In this document: positions 27,284-35,364 of the stretch, in pieces
How positions within the stretch are numbered: position 1 is the first letter of the stretch
Layout: each line of letters opens with the position of its first letter
Assembly: GCF_001894945.1 (NCBI RefSeq)
Contig: NZ_BCXE01000021.1
Location: 264,788-328,787 of the forward strand
Direction of reading: 5' to 3'
Length of the DNA: 64,000 nt
Source of the DNA: Rhodococcus ruber NBRC 15591
Lineage (GTDB): Bacteria > Actinomycetota > Actinomycetes > Mycobacteriales > Mycobacteriaceae
Notes under the pieces: generated by a model
What the model was told of the DNA's origin: nothing
What the model saw: the letters and a program-made list of their open reading frames with translations, nothing else
Database searches by the model: none
Position numbers and translations under genes: made by a program

Positions 27284-29287
27284 TCAGCCGAGCACCTCGG
27301 GCAGTTCCCGGGGACGCGCGAGCACGTGCTCCGCGAGGAACGCCTCGACCACCTCGTACCAGATCTTCGCGTGCTGGGGGCCGAGCACCCAGTGGTTCTC
27401 GTCGGGGAAGTAGAGGAAGCGATGCACGGTGGAGCCGTCCTCGGCGGCGGGTGCCCCCGACTCGGAGAGCAGTTCGTACCACAGTCGCAGCCCCTCCCCG
27501 ATCGGCACGCGATAGTCCTTGTCGCCGTGGATCACCAGCATGGGAGTGACGATGTCGGCGACATACAGGTGCGGTGAGTTCTCCACCGCCATCTCGGGGG
27601 TCATCTCCCGCGCCCAGTACCAGGCCGAATCCGTGGTGGGTCCGAACTGGTCGAGAGCCCACAGGCTCGCGTGGGTGACGATCGCCCGGAACCGGTCGGT
27701 GTGCCCGGCCACCCAGTTGGCCATGTACCCGCCGAAGGAGCCGCCCATCGCGGCGGTGCGGTCGGCGTCGATCTCGGGGAGCTCGATCGCGGCATCGGTC
27801 AGCGCCATCAGGTCGGTGTAGGGCTCCTTGCCCCATCTGCCCCACCCGCGCCGGACGAAGTCCTGCCCGTAGCCGGAGGACAGGGCGGGGTCCGGGAGCA
27901 GCACGGCGTAGCCGCGGGCGACGAGAAGCCACGGGTTCCATCGCCACGACCAGGTGTTCCAGGAGCTGAGGGGGCCACCGTGGATCCACAGCAGCAGCGG
28001 TGCGGGGGCGTCGGGGTCGGCGGTGGCCGGCAGGGCCAGCCAGGCCCGCAGCGGGGTGCCGTCGGCGGCGGCAGTGGTCAGTTCCGTGAGGCGGCCGGGG
28101 AGGTCCGGCAGCTCGGCGGGAGCGCGCAGAACGGTGACGGCGCCGGAGCCGTCCAGCGGGATCCGCACCGGGTGCGGCGGAGCGTCGTAGGCCGCACGCA
28201 GGGCGTAGACGCACGTTCCGTCGGGTGCGACGCGCAGGTCGGTGTAGGCGGCCGGGTCGGTGGTCAACGGGGTGGGGACGTCGGCCCACAACGCGACCTG
28301 GAAGATCGGCGCGCGGCCGTGCTCGTCGGCGGTCACGAGCAGCGCCCCGGAGTCGGGACGCCAGACGACCGACGTCGGCCACCGGTCCCATCCGGGCACC
28401 AGAACCGTCGTGTCTCCCGATCGAAGATCGAACAGCCGCAACGTGATTGTCGGCGCGGTCTCGGGGTCGGAGTGTGTCTCGTGCAGGAATGCGATCCGGG
28501 TGCCGTCCGGCGAGATCGCGGGGGCGAACACGTCGGCGGTCTCGTCGTCGACGAGGACCGTGCGCAGTCCGGTGTCCGTGTCGATGCGCACCAGGGTGGT
28601 GCGGCGGGAGGCGAGCGGCCCGGGGACCGACCAGGTGGTGACGACGAACGTGCCGTCCGGGGCGAGGTCGAGGGTGGCCTCGCGCAGCGCGCCCCCGGGT
28701 CCGGGAGTCAGGTCCGACAGGGGCGGGTGGAGGCCGTCCGCGAGGGCGAGCAGGTGCGGCTCGGCCGGGCCGAGGTCGTGATCCCAGTGCCGGATCGGGT
28801 ATCCGGTGTGCAGCACGGCGGAGATCTTGTGCTTCCTGCGGGCGTCCCGGATCCGTTCGTCGTCGCCGTCGGTACGGCCGAGCACGTCCGCCGTCACCAC
28901 GATCCGGTCGGCGGCCCGCGCGGCGTGCACTGCGCGTACCCCGCCCTTGCGGGACACGACGCGCTGCGCTTCGCCACCGGCCGCCGGCAGCCGCCACAGT
29001 GCGACGGGGGCATCGTCGCCGTCCGTCCCGTCGGCCCGGGCCGCGGTGAACAGCAGGTCACCGGTGGCGGTGAAGACCGGGTTCGACTCGCCCTTCGCAC
29101 CCCACGTGAGCCGCCGGGCGGGCTCCTGTCCGTGCGGGTCGACCTCCCACAAGGCCCCGACGTACCCGGTCCCCTCCTCGTCCAGGGTGGACTGGGCGAT
29201 CACGACACGGGTCCCGTCCGGCGACAGCGCGAGCGCGGTGACGCGCGGGAGAGCGAGATAGTCGTCGAGGTCGTCGAATGCGGTCAT
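27284..29287 (-). CDS. S9 family prolyl-oligopeptidase-like serine peptidase
   Basis: 667 residues. An N-terminal beta-propeller of TolB-like repeats (for example LALSPDGTRVVIAQ, ISPDGTRIAFLHE) covers about residues 1-400, followed by an alpha/beta-hydrolase domain. The catalytic Ser is in AAMGGSFGGYMANW near 510, Asp in VIHGDKDYRVP near 590 and His in DENHWVLGPQH near 640. It resembles acylaminoacyl-peptidases and dipeptidyl-peptidase-like S9C enzymes. No signal peptide is seen, so it is probably cytoplasmic. Confidence 0.9.
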   Translation of the reverse strand: MTAFDDLDDYLALPRVTALALSPDGTRVVIAQSTLDEEGTGYVGALWEVDPHGQEPARRLTWGAKGESNPVFTATGDLLFTAARADGTDGDDAPVALWRLPAAGGEAQRVVSRKGGVRAVHAARAADRIVVTADVLGRTDGDDERIRDARRKHKISAVLHTGYPIRHWDHDLGPAEPHLLALADGLHPPLSDLTPGPGGALREATLDLAPDGTFVVTTWSVPGPLASRRTTLVRIDTDTGLRTVLVDDETADVFAPAISPDGTRIAFLHETHSDPETAPTITLRLFDLRSGDTTVLVPGWDRWPTSVVWRPDSGALLVTADEHGRAPIFQVALWADVPTPLTTDPAAYTDLRVAPDGTCVYALRAAYDAPPHPVRIPLDGSGAVTVLRAPAELPDLPGRLTELTTAAADGTPLRAWLALPATADPDAPAPLLLWIHGGPLSSWNTWSWRWNPWLLVARGYAVLLPDPALSSGYGQDFVRRGWGRWGKEPYTDLMALTDAAIELPEIDADRTAAMGGSFGGYMANWVAGHTDRFRAIVTHASLWALDQFGPTTDSAWYWAREMTPEMAVENSPHLYVADIVTPMLVIHGDKDYRVPIGEGLRLWYELLSESGAPAAEDGSTVHRFLYFPDENHWVLGPQHAKIWYEVVEAFLAEHVLARPRELPEVLG

Positions 29288-29455
29288 GGTGCCCGAGGGT
29301 AGTGCGCGCCGGGGGCGTCACCGGGGAGCCGACACGGCCGTTTCGGACGGCGAATGCCCCTGCCGACCGGCACTGTGGTCTGCGCCGTCGCCGGCGCCGC
29401 GTGGGCGCTGCCCCCACGGTCGGACTCCTGGCGCCGCGTCACATGCGCGGTTGCC

Positions 29456-30082
29456 TCATCGCATCACCGGCAGGATCCGCGCGCCCGACCGGCCCGATGC
29501 CGCTTCGATAAAGTCCCGCGCGTCCGGGACGGCGGCGAGCACGTTGCGGGTGCGTTCGAGTGCCTCCGATTCGGGCGGCGGTCCGCCGACCGTGTCGACG
29601 ACGTCGAGCAGGTGGACGGTCGTTTCGAGGATGGCCAGGTCGAGGAGTGCGCCGAGCGTCACCGAGCCCAGCAGAGGGTGTGGGACGACGGTCTCACGAT
29701 CGAGGCCGGTCAGGCGATCGAACGCCTGCGGCAGTTCGACGGCGAATCGCTCGACGAGCGTCTCCCGGCCGGCGTCGGTGGCGGCGTGGCGGACCATCTC
29801 GGCGATCCGTCGGTGCATCGGTTCGGCGGCGACCGGGTCGGCGTTGAAGACGCGGAGCATCTCCGCGGCGCTGGTGACCTTTGCCGTGCCCTCGGGCGCG
29901 GGGTCGGCGATCAGGGCGATCAGGGCGTCGGGTGCGACGTGGACGTACAGGTCCCGAACGGTCCAGCCCGGCAGCCGGGTCGGGGCCGTCCACTGCTCGT
30001 CGCTCAATGCCCGGGCCCGTTCGGCCCAGGAGCGCCACAGCCGGATCAGCAGGGCTCGATCCCGGTCGAAGGTCGATGTCAC
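29456..30082 (-). CDS. DinB-like / mycothiol-dependent maleylpyruvate isomerase N-domain protein
   Basis: 208 residues from GTG at 30082 with GAGGGGGAG upstream. Helical bundle sequence with LPGWTVRDLYVHVAPDALI, the typical metal-binding helix of the family, here with one clear His, and a C-terminal HLLDVVDTVG His. Members of this fold use mycothiol or bacillithiol, but many have no known reaction. It lies 17 bp after the MORN-like gene. Confidence 0.75.
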   Translation of the reverse strand: MTSTFDRDRALLIRLWRSWAERARALSDEQWTAPTRLPGWTVRDLYVHVAPDALIALIADPAPEGTAKVTSAAEMLRVFNADPVAAEPMHRRIAEMVRHAATDAGRETLVERFAVELPQAFDRLTGLDRETVVPHPLLGSVTLGALLDLAILETTVHLLDVVDTVGGPPPESEALERTRNVLAAVPDARDFIEAASGRSGARILPVMR

Positions 30083-30099
30083 CGCTCCCCCTCGTTCGG

Positions 30100-30516
30100 T
30101 CACCCGCGCGGCGGCCTCGGCCGGTGGGTGGTCGTCTTCCTGATGCTCCCGTCGGTGTCGTAGTAGGTCCACTCACCGGTCTTCCTGCCGTGCTCCCAGT
30201 GTCCGCTGTCGACGAGTGTCCCCGCCGCCGTCCAGCGTTCCCAGTAGCCGTGCTTGTCACCGTGGGCGAACCCGCCGCGCTGCAGCAGACCACCGGTGGC
30301 GCGGTACCAGGTCCAGGGACCGTGCAGGACGCCGCGGTCGTAACCACCCTCGGAACGTAGCGCCCCACCGGCGGAGAAGTGCCGCCACGTTCCGTGACGC
30401 TCGCCGTCGACGTAGGTGCCCACCATCAGCCCGCCGTGCGGGTCGGGCTCCGCCCATTCGCCGGTCTTGCGGCCGTGACCGTCCACGGCGTTCGGGCGCT
30501 CGAGGGGCGCGCTCAC
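30100..30516 (-). CDS. MORN-repeat-like (YwqK-type) protein
   Basis: 138 residues from GTG at 30516. At least five repeats of the form G-x-W-x(4-8)-G-x-L-x-x-x-G-x-Y are visible (GTYVDGERHGTWRHFSAGGAL, GPWTWYRATGGLLQRGG, GYWERWTAAGTLVDSGHW, GEWTYYDTDGSIRKT). Such proteins are annotated as YwqK-like antitoxins in some genomes, but no toxin partner is next to it. A 24-bp palindrome 86 bp upstream may control it. Confidence 0.7.
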   Translation of the reverse strand: MSAPLERPNAVDGHGRKTGEWAEPDPHGGLMVGTYVDGERHGTWRHFSAGGALRSEGGYDRGVLHGPWTWYRATGGLLQRGGFAHGDKHGYWERWTAAGTLVDSGHWEHGRKTGEWTYYDTDGSIRKTTTHRPRPPRG

Positions 30517-30601
30517 GTCGTGCCCCCGACCCGGGCCGGGGCTTCGCATACGCCGCTCGGTCCTGTGGCTGTCCGCGAGACATCACTCACAGATACCGAC
30601 T

Positions 30602-30625
30602 ATATGCAAGCAACTGCTTGCATAT
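30602..30625. promoter_or_regulatory. 24-bp AT-rich palindrome, candidate operator
   Basis: Perfect 11-bp arms (30602-30612 / 30615-30625) around AC; each arm contains the half-site TGCAAGCA/TGCTTGCA. It lies between the GNAT stop and the MORN-like gene start. The composition and 2-nt centre fit a dimeric repressor site better than a terminator. No regulator gene is adjacent. Confidence 0.6.
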
Positions 30626-30641
30626 CAAGGGATCGGCCGAT

Positions 30642-31256
30642 TCATCGCGTCACGGGTTCGCGCCACATCTTCCACAGGGTCGGCCCTCCGTTCGGGACGG
30701 CGATCTCGCCGGTGACCCGGAACCCGAACCGCTCGTAGTAGGAGATGTTCTTCTCCTTGCTCGATTCGAGATACGCGGGCATCCCGTCGGCGTCACAGCG
30801 GTCCAGCCGCGACCGCAGCAGGGCCTTCCCGAAACCTCCGCCACGCGCCGCGTTTCCGGTTCCGATGGCGGAGAGGTACCAGTGCGGCTCGGCCGGATGC
30901 GCCTCGTCGAGCGCGCCGTCGACCTCGGCGCCGACGCGGGCCCGGCGCCCGAGCGCGCGGATCATCCCCGCAGTGACCAGCACGGACCGCCACCCCGGGG
31001 CTTTCCAGCGACCCGGCGGCGCCCACATGGTCGCGCCTCCGGCGGAACCGTCCGGCCCCTCGGCGAGCTCGAGTCCGCCGTGCGACAGCAGATGATGCTG
31101 CGCCTCGGCGGCGAACATGCGTGGCAGACCTCGGCGCCGGCGCTCGTCGTCGGGCCACATCCACATCATCACCGGATCGTCGAAGAACGCGTCGGCGAGG
31201 GTGCGGGCGAAGACCGGTATGTCCCGTCGGGTGGCCGGGCGGACGACAGGGGTCAT
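30642..31256 (-). CDS. GNAT family N-acetyltransferase
   Basis: 204 residues from ATG at 31256. The acetyl-CoA-binding stretch is LSAIGTGNAARGGGFGKALLRSRLDRCDADG (GNAARGGGFGKALL reads as the Q/RxxGxG/A motif), and the C-terminus has YYERFGFRVTGEIAVPNGGPTLWKMWRE. It is similar to actinobacterial acetyltransferases of unknown substrate. It is divergent from the FAD oxidoreductase. Confidence 0.85.
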   Translation of the reverse strand: MTPVVRPATRRDIPVFARTLADAFFDDPVMMWMWPDDERRRRGLPRMFAAEAQHHLLSHGGLELAEGPDGSAGGATMWAPPGRWKAPGWRSVLVTAGMIRALGRRARVGAEVDGALDEAHPAEPHWYLSAIGTGNAARGGGFGKALLRSRLDRCDADGMPAYLESSKEKNISYYERFGFRVTGEIAVPNGGPTLWKMWREPVTR

Positions 31257-31338
31257 GCGGACGAGGCTACCGGCCTCGACGGAGCATCGTTGCCGCCCAG
31301 CAGGTTTTACGTCGTTGTCACACAGCGAGAACCGCGCG

Positions 31339-31377
31339 TGTTTCGTTTTATGCAACACTGTTTCCCTGTAAGAAACA
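31339..31377. promoter_or_regulatory. TGTTTC/GAAACA boxes before the FAD oxidoreductase
   Basis: TGTTTC at 31339-31344 and 31359-31364 (20-nt spacing, same orientation), followed by GAAACA at 31372-31377, which forms an inverted pair with the second box. The same half-site and 20-nt period recur at 41065-41092 and 41238-41276. Candidate operator for the XRE-cupin regulator encoded at 45866. Confidence 0.55.
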
Positions 31378-31405
31378 ACCGAAGTGCGAGCTGTGAGGAA
31401 ATGCG

Positions 31406-32596
31406 ATGACCGAAACCGCGAACATCGTCATCGTCGGCGGCGGACTCGAGGGCCTGGCTGCGGCCTGGTCCCTCGCCGAGCGCGGCGAAACGGATGTCCT
31501 CGTCCTGGAACGCGGGACGATGTGTTCCGGCATGACCGGCAAGTCCAGCGGCATCGTCCGCTGCCACTACGGCGTTCCGTCGCTGGCCGCGATGGCCTGG
31601 CACGGCGTGCAGGTGTTCTCCGAAGCCGAGGAGATCTTCGGGGCCGACATCGGCTTCCGGCAGACCGGATACGTCGTCGGCGTCGGGCCCCAGAACACCG
31701 CCCCGCTCGCCGCGAACGTCGAGATGCACCGGGCCCTCGGAGTGCCCGTCGAGACGATCGACGCCGGCGAGGTCCGCCGCCTGCTACCGGGGATAGCCCT
31801 CGATCCCTTCGCGGCCTTCGCGTACGAGCCCCTCGGCGGCCACGGCGACGCCTACATGACCGGAATGGCCTACGGCACCCGCGCCCGAGCCCTCGGCGTG
31901 CGAGTGCGCCAGGGCACCCCCGTCGCCTCCCTCCTGCAGCGCGAGGGCGGCGAGGTCTACGGGGTGCGGCTCGCGGACGGCTCCGAAATCCACGCGGGCA
32001 CCGTCGTGCTCGCAACCGGCGTGTGGTCACCGGCACTCGGCGCGACCGCCGGCGTGGACCTCCCGATCCGGGCCCAGCGGGAACAACTCCTGCTCGTCGA
32101 CCAGGGCGAACCCACCCCCGACATCCCCACCTTCTCCGACCTGGTGAACCTCCAGTACATCCGCCGCGAGCCCAACGGAGAGCTGCTGGTGGGCAACAGC
32201 GATCACTCCGCGCCGGAGTGGGCGGACCCGGACGACTACGCCAATCGCGCCGACGACCCGTTCGTGGAAACCGCCGTCGCGAAGCTCGACCGGTTGCTGC
32301 CGGCCATGCCCGATCCGCGGCTCGCCTCGTCGTACGCGGGATGCTACGACACCACACCCGACTACAACCCGATCATCGGCCCGTCCCCGGCGCCGGGACT
32401 GTTCCTGCTCGTGGGCTTCAGCGGCCACGGTTACAAGATCTCCCCTGCCGTGGGCCGGCTCGCCGCCGACCTCCTGCTCGACGGCATCAGCAGCGACCCC
32501 GCCGTGGACGGCACCGACTTCCGGTACTCGCGCTTCGCCGAAGGCAAGCCCCTCGCCAGCCTGAACCCGTACGTCGGGGCCGGGGAGATGCGCTGA
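31406..32596 (+). CDS. FAD-dependent DAO-family oxidoreductase (sarcosine oxidase beta-like)
   Basis: 396 residues; GAGGAA lies 7 nt before the ATG. The N-terminal Rossmann motif is NIVIVGGGLEGLAAAWSLAERG, and there is a C-terminal GCYDTTPDYNPIIGPSPAPGLFLLVGFSGHGYKISPAVG, the substrate/FAD block of glycine- and sarcosine-oxidase beta-like enzymes. Such flavoproteins oxidise N-methyl or amino groups of amino acids. Because its promoter shares boxes with the methylamine operons near 41 kb, I infer it may oxidise N-methylglutamate to glutamate and a C1 unit, a step otherwise missing here. Sarcosine or another N-methyl amino acid remains possible. Confidence 0.85.
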   Translation: MTETANIVIVGGGLEGLAAAWSLAERGETDVLVLERGTMCSGMTGKSSGIVRCHYGVPSLAAMAWHGVQVFSEAEEIFGADIGFRQTGYVVGVGPQNTAPLAANVEMHRALGVPVETIDAGEVRRLLPGIALDPFAAFAYEPLGGHGDAYMTGMAYGTRARALGVRVRQGTPVASLLQREGGEVYGVRLADGSEIHAGTVVLATGVWSPALGATAGVDLPIRAQREQLLLVDQGEPTPDIPTFSDLVNLQYIRREPNGELLVGNSDHSAPEWADPDDYANRADDPFVETAVAKLDRLLPAMPDPRLASSYAGCYDTTPDYNPIIGPSPAPGLFLLVGFSGHGYKISPAVGRLAADLLLDGISSDPAVDGTDFRYSRFAEGKPLASLNPYVGAGEMR

Positions 32597-32639
32597 CGAA
32601 ACGAACCGCCGGACACGCCGCTGTACCGAGGCCCGGGCG

Positions 32640-32645
32640 GGGTAT
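32640..32645 (+). promoter_or_regulatory. Possible SigF/SigB-type -10 element
   Basis: GGGTAT lies 49 nt before the start of the PAS-phosphatase gene and matches the -10 of actinobacterial SigF/SigB promoters. The expected GTTT -35 is only partly matched (GTAC about 15 nt upstream). Confidence 0.25.
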
Positions 32646-32693
32646 AGAACAGAAGGTGAGGCTTCGGCGCGGAAACCGGAGAAGGTACACGTC

Positions 32694-34706
32694 ATGCCGG
32701 ACGACGAGGATCTGTTCTCGGCCACGGGAGAGCCGGACACGGTTCTCCGCGTGTTCGAGGCGCTGCCGTTCGCACTCGGAGCGTGGCAGGGACACGACCA
32801 CGTGTACGTCGCGACCAACGCCGCCTACCGTGCGCTGCTCGGACGGGGCGATCTCCTGGGCCGGCCGGTGCGCGAGGCCGTCCCGGAACTCGAGGGTCAG
32901 CAGTTCTTCGAGCTGCTCGACCGGGTGGCGGCGACCGGCGTCGCCGAGACCGCCAAGGAATGGCGCATGCAGATCGACACCGACGGCAGCGGCGTGGTCC
33001 GCGAGCGCTACTTCGACTTCACTGTCGCCCCCTGCCGCGACCCCGGCTGCGGCGTCGCCGGACTGCTCTTCTTCGCCTCCGACGTGACCGACAGTGTCCT
33101 GGCGCGGCACGTCGCCGAGGCCCGGGCCCAGCTGATGTCGGAGAAGTACGAACAGGCCCGCGACGCGGTGACGGTGATGCAGCAGACCCTGCTGGCGCCG
33201 TCCGTTCCGGTCGTGCCGGGAGCCGAGGTGGCGGCGGCCTACCTGGTCGCCGCGGAGGACACGGCCGCCGGCGGTGACTGGTTCGACGCGTTGGCCCTCC
33301 CCGGCGGCGAGCTCGCGCTCATCACCGGAGACGTCGTCGGGCACGGCGTCGAGGCCGCCGCCGTGATGGGACAACTCCGGGCGGTTCTGCGCCAGCAGAT
33401 CCTCGCGGGTGCAGACGTCGCCGGCGCCCTGTCCACGCTCGACGCCTTCTCGGCGCACGTCCCCGGCGCCCGCACCGCGACGGTGTGTGTCGCCGTCCTC
33501 GACACCGGAAGCGGCCGAGTCCGCTACTGCACGGGCGGGCATCCCCCGCCGCTGGTGGCGAGCCCGGTCGGGACGGTCCGCTACCTGCCTCCCTCGGGCG
33601 CGACGCCGATCGGAACCGGCTCGACGTTCCCCGTCGCCACCGACGCCCTCGCCACCGGCGACGTCGTGCTGCTCTACACGGACGGATTGATCGAGCGTCC
33701 CGGCCGGCCGCCCCCGGCGAGCACCGCCGAACTCGCCGAGCGGGCGGCTCTGAGCGTGGCCGGCCGCTCGTTCCCGATCCCGGACACACGCGCCCGGACG
33801 GTGGATCGGGTGTGCGGGGAGGTCCTCGAATTCCTGCTTCGGGAAACCGGATACAGCGACGACGTGACCATCGTCGCGGCTCAGCGGACGGCGATGCCGG
33901 ATCCCCTGCACGTGCACCTGCACGCCGACCGGGAGGCGCCGAAGGCGGCGCGGTCGGCGCTGTGGCAGTGGCTCGTGCGTATCGGGGCCGACCATGCGGG
34001 GACCGTGGCCGTCGAACACGCGGTCTCCGAACTGGTGTCCAACGTCGTCGAGCACGCCTATCCCGGCACCGACGCCGAGCACAGCCCGGTCGAGATCGGC
34101 GGAGTTCTCGACGCCGACGGCTGCCTCCGGATCCGCGTACGGGACCGGGGCCGCTGGAAGACCCCCGCGACAACCCCGGAGTCCCACCGGTTGACGGACA
34201 GCCGCGGCCGCGGACTGACGATGGTCCGGCTCTTCGCCGACGATCTCCGCATCGACTGCGACGACACGGGCACGACTGCGACGGTCACGTTCCGGCTCAC
34301 CCGGAGCGCCCGCGTCGTCACCGAGTTCACCGACGGCGCGATCGTCGGCCGTCCCGAGTCCTCGCGCGACTTCGCCGTCGACGAGACCGCACCCGGCCGC
34401 CTCGCGGTGCGGGGCGATGTCGACATCGACACCGCCCCCATCCTCAAGGGTCACCTCGACGTGGCGTCACGCGGCGGAACACTCTCGGTGACAGTGGATC
34501 TGAGCGAGGTCACCCATCTCGGCTCCGCCGGGGTCTCGTTGCTCTCGACGGCCCGTGAGCGTGCGGCCGGGCAGCACACCGCCGTGACCCTGGTGGCGCC
34601 GCCGGGCACCACCGCGCACCACGTGCTCACCCTGGTCGGACTCCACGGCCGGGCCGCACCCCCCGCGGGTGGCATCGCCGAACCCTCAGGCGACCCGGAG
34701 ACGTGA
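32694..34706 (+). CDS. PAS - PP2C (SpoIIE-type) phosphatase - HATPase - STAS regulator
   Basis: 670 residues with four modules: an N-terminal PAS domain (about 20-130), a SpoIIE-type PP2C phosphatase (about 165-400; metal-binding GGDWFDAL, VVGHGVEAA, LLYTDGLIE, SDDVTIVAA), an anti-sigma-type HATPase (about 415-540; AVSELVSNVVEHAY, VRDRG, RGRGLTMVR), and a C-terminal STAS domain (about 560-660; DLSEVTHLGSAGVSLL with the phosphorylatable Ser). One chain thus has the sensor, phosphatase, kinase and anti-anti-sigma elements of a partner-switching pathway that normally frees an alternative sigma factor (SigF/SigB) under stress. The signal seen by the PAS domain is unknown. Confidence 0.92.
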   Translation: MPDDEDLFSATGEPDTVLRVFEALPFALGAWQGHDHVYVATNAAYRALLGRGDLLGRPVREAVPELEGQQFFELLDRVAATGVAETAKEWRMQIDTDGSGVVRERYFDFTVAPCRDPGCGVAGLLFFASDVTDSVLARHVAEARAQLMSEKYEQARDAVTVMQQTLLAPSVPVVPGAEVAAAYLVAAEDTAAGGDWFDALALPGGELALITGDVVGHGVEAAAVMGQLRAVLRQQILAGADVAGALSTLDAFSAHVPGARTATVCVAVLDTGSGRVRYCTGGHPPPLVASPVGTVRYLPPSGATPIGTGSTFPVATDALATGDVVLLYTDGLIERPGRPPPASTAELAERAALSVAGRSFPIPDTRARTVDRVCGEVLEFLLRETGYSDDVTIVAAQRTAMPDPLHVHLHADREAPKAARSALWQWLVRIGADHAGTVAVEHAVSELVSNVVEHAYPGTDAEHSPVEIGGVLDADGCLRIRVRDRGRWKTPATTPESHRLTDSRGRGLTMVRLFADDLRIDCDDTGTTATVTFRLTRSARVVTEFTDGAIVGRPESSRDFAVDETAPGRLAVRGDVDIDTAPILKGHLDVASRGGTLSVTVDLSEVTHLGSAGVSLLSTARERAAGQHTAVTLVAPPGTTAHHVLTLVGLHGRAAPPAGGIAEPSGDPET

Positions 34707-34708
34707 AC

Positions 34709-34737
34709 CCGGCACCGACGAAATGTCGATGCCGGGC
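34709..34737. terminator. Bidirectional terminator between the PAS-phosphatase gene and whiB3
   Basis: CCCGGCA (34709-34715) pairs with TGCCGGG (34731-34737), with an inner CGAC/GTCG stem after one mismatch. It starts 2 nt after the phosphatase stop codon and lies 10 nt from the whiB3 stop. Confidence 0.7.
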
Positions 34738-34747
34738 GAAATCCTCG

Positions 34748-35041
34748 TCAGCTCGCGATCTTCCGTCTCCGGGACTGCACGTACTTCTCCCGCTCGGCGA
34801 CCGACATCCCACCCCACACCCCGTAGGGTTCGCCCATCGTGAGCGCGTGCTCGCGGCACTGCTCGATGACCGGGCACCGATGGCACATCTCCTTGGCCTT
34901 CGACTCCCGCTGGTAACGCGCTCGGCCCCGTTCACCGTCGGGCGAGAAGAACACCGAGGAGTCGACACCGCGGCACAAGCCCTGCATCTGCCAGTTCCAG
35001 ACATCGACGGTCGGCCGGAGGGGGTGAGGTGACAATGGCAC
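34748..35041 (-). CDS. whiB3: WhiB-family iron-sulfur transcription factor, WhiB3 type
   Basis: 97 residues from GTG at 35041 with AAGGAG 7 nt upstream. Four cysteines at 23, 53, 56 and 62 bind a [4Fe-4S] cluster and sit at the same positions I remember for M. tuberculosis WhiB3. WNWQMQGLCRG, EMCHRCPVIEQC, GVWGGMS and a basic SRRRKI tail are present. WhiB3 binds the primary sigma factor and responds to redox state and NO, controlling lipid synthesis in mycobacteria. Confidence 0.92.
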   Translation of the reverse strand: MPLSPHPLRPTVDVWNWQMQGLCRGVDSSVFFSPDGERGRARYQRESKAKEMCHRCPVIEQCREHALTMGEPYGVWGGMSVAEREKYVQSRRRKIAS

Positions 35042-35061
35042 GGGGCTCTCCTTGACAGCAG

Positions 35062-35080
35062 GCTCGCACGCAGTGCGAGC
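35062..35080 (-). promoter_or_regulatory. Leader hairpin upstream of whiB3
   Basis: 8-bp perfect stem (35062-35069 / 35073-35080) with a GCA loop about 20 nt upstream of the whiB3 start. It would lie in the 5' leader just before the ribosome binding site. Confidence 0.5.
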
Positions 35081-35364
35081 GGACCGGACGAAAGTCTGCG
35101 ACCTTTCGTTCACTTCGATCCACGCGCCGCGACCCCCGCGAAGGGCCGGGTCTCGGTTCGTCGATCTCATGGACCGGGGAGTACCCCACGCCGCCGGAAT
35201 TCATGCCAACAGAAAGAGAGATTTGTCGAAGATCCACGAAACTGGGGGCCGGACCGACCGCCCGCCCGGTCCCCGACCCGCATACCGCCTGTTCGCGGGG
35301 CGACGCGGCGGTACCCTCCTCGGACCCGGACCCGCGTCCGGTCGCGCGGAGCCGCCGGGGACGG
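35081..35364. other. Upstream region of whiB3, no gene seen
   Basis: About 285 bp between the lycopene cyclase stop and the whiB3 leader. It has lower GC than its surroundings near 35200-35250. It should hold the whiB3 promoter, but I cannot point to a firm -10/-35 pair. No coding frame with family character was found. Confidence 0.4.

Noticed and set aside
26169..28997. 942-codon minus-strand frame over the LLM oxidoreductase and S9 peptidase
   Set aside because: Arg/Pro-rich with no motifs; two well-supported genes already explain this DNA on both strands.
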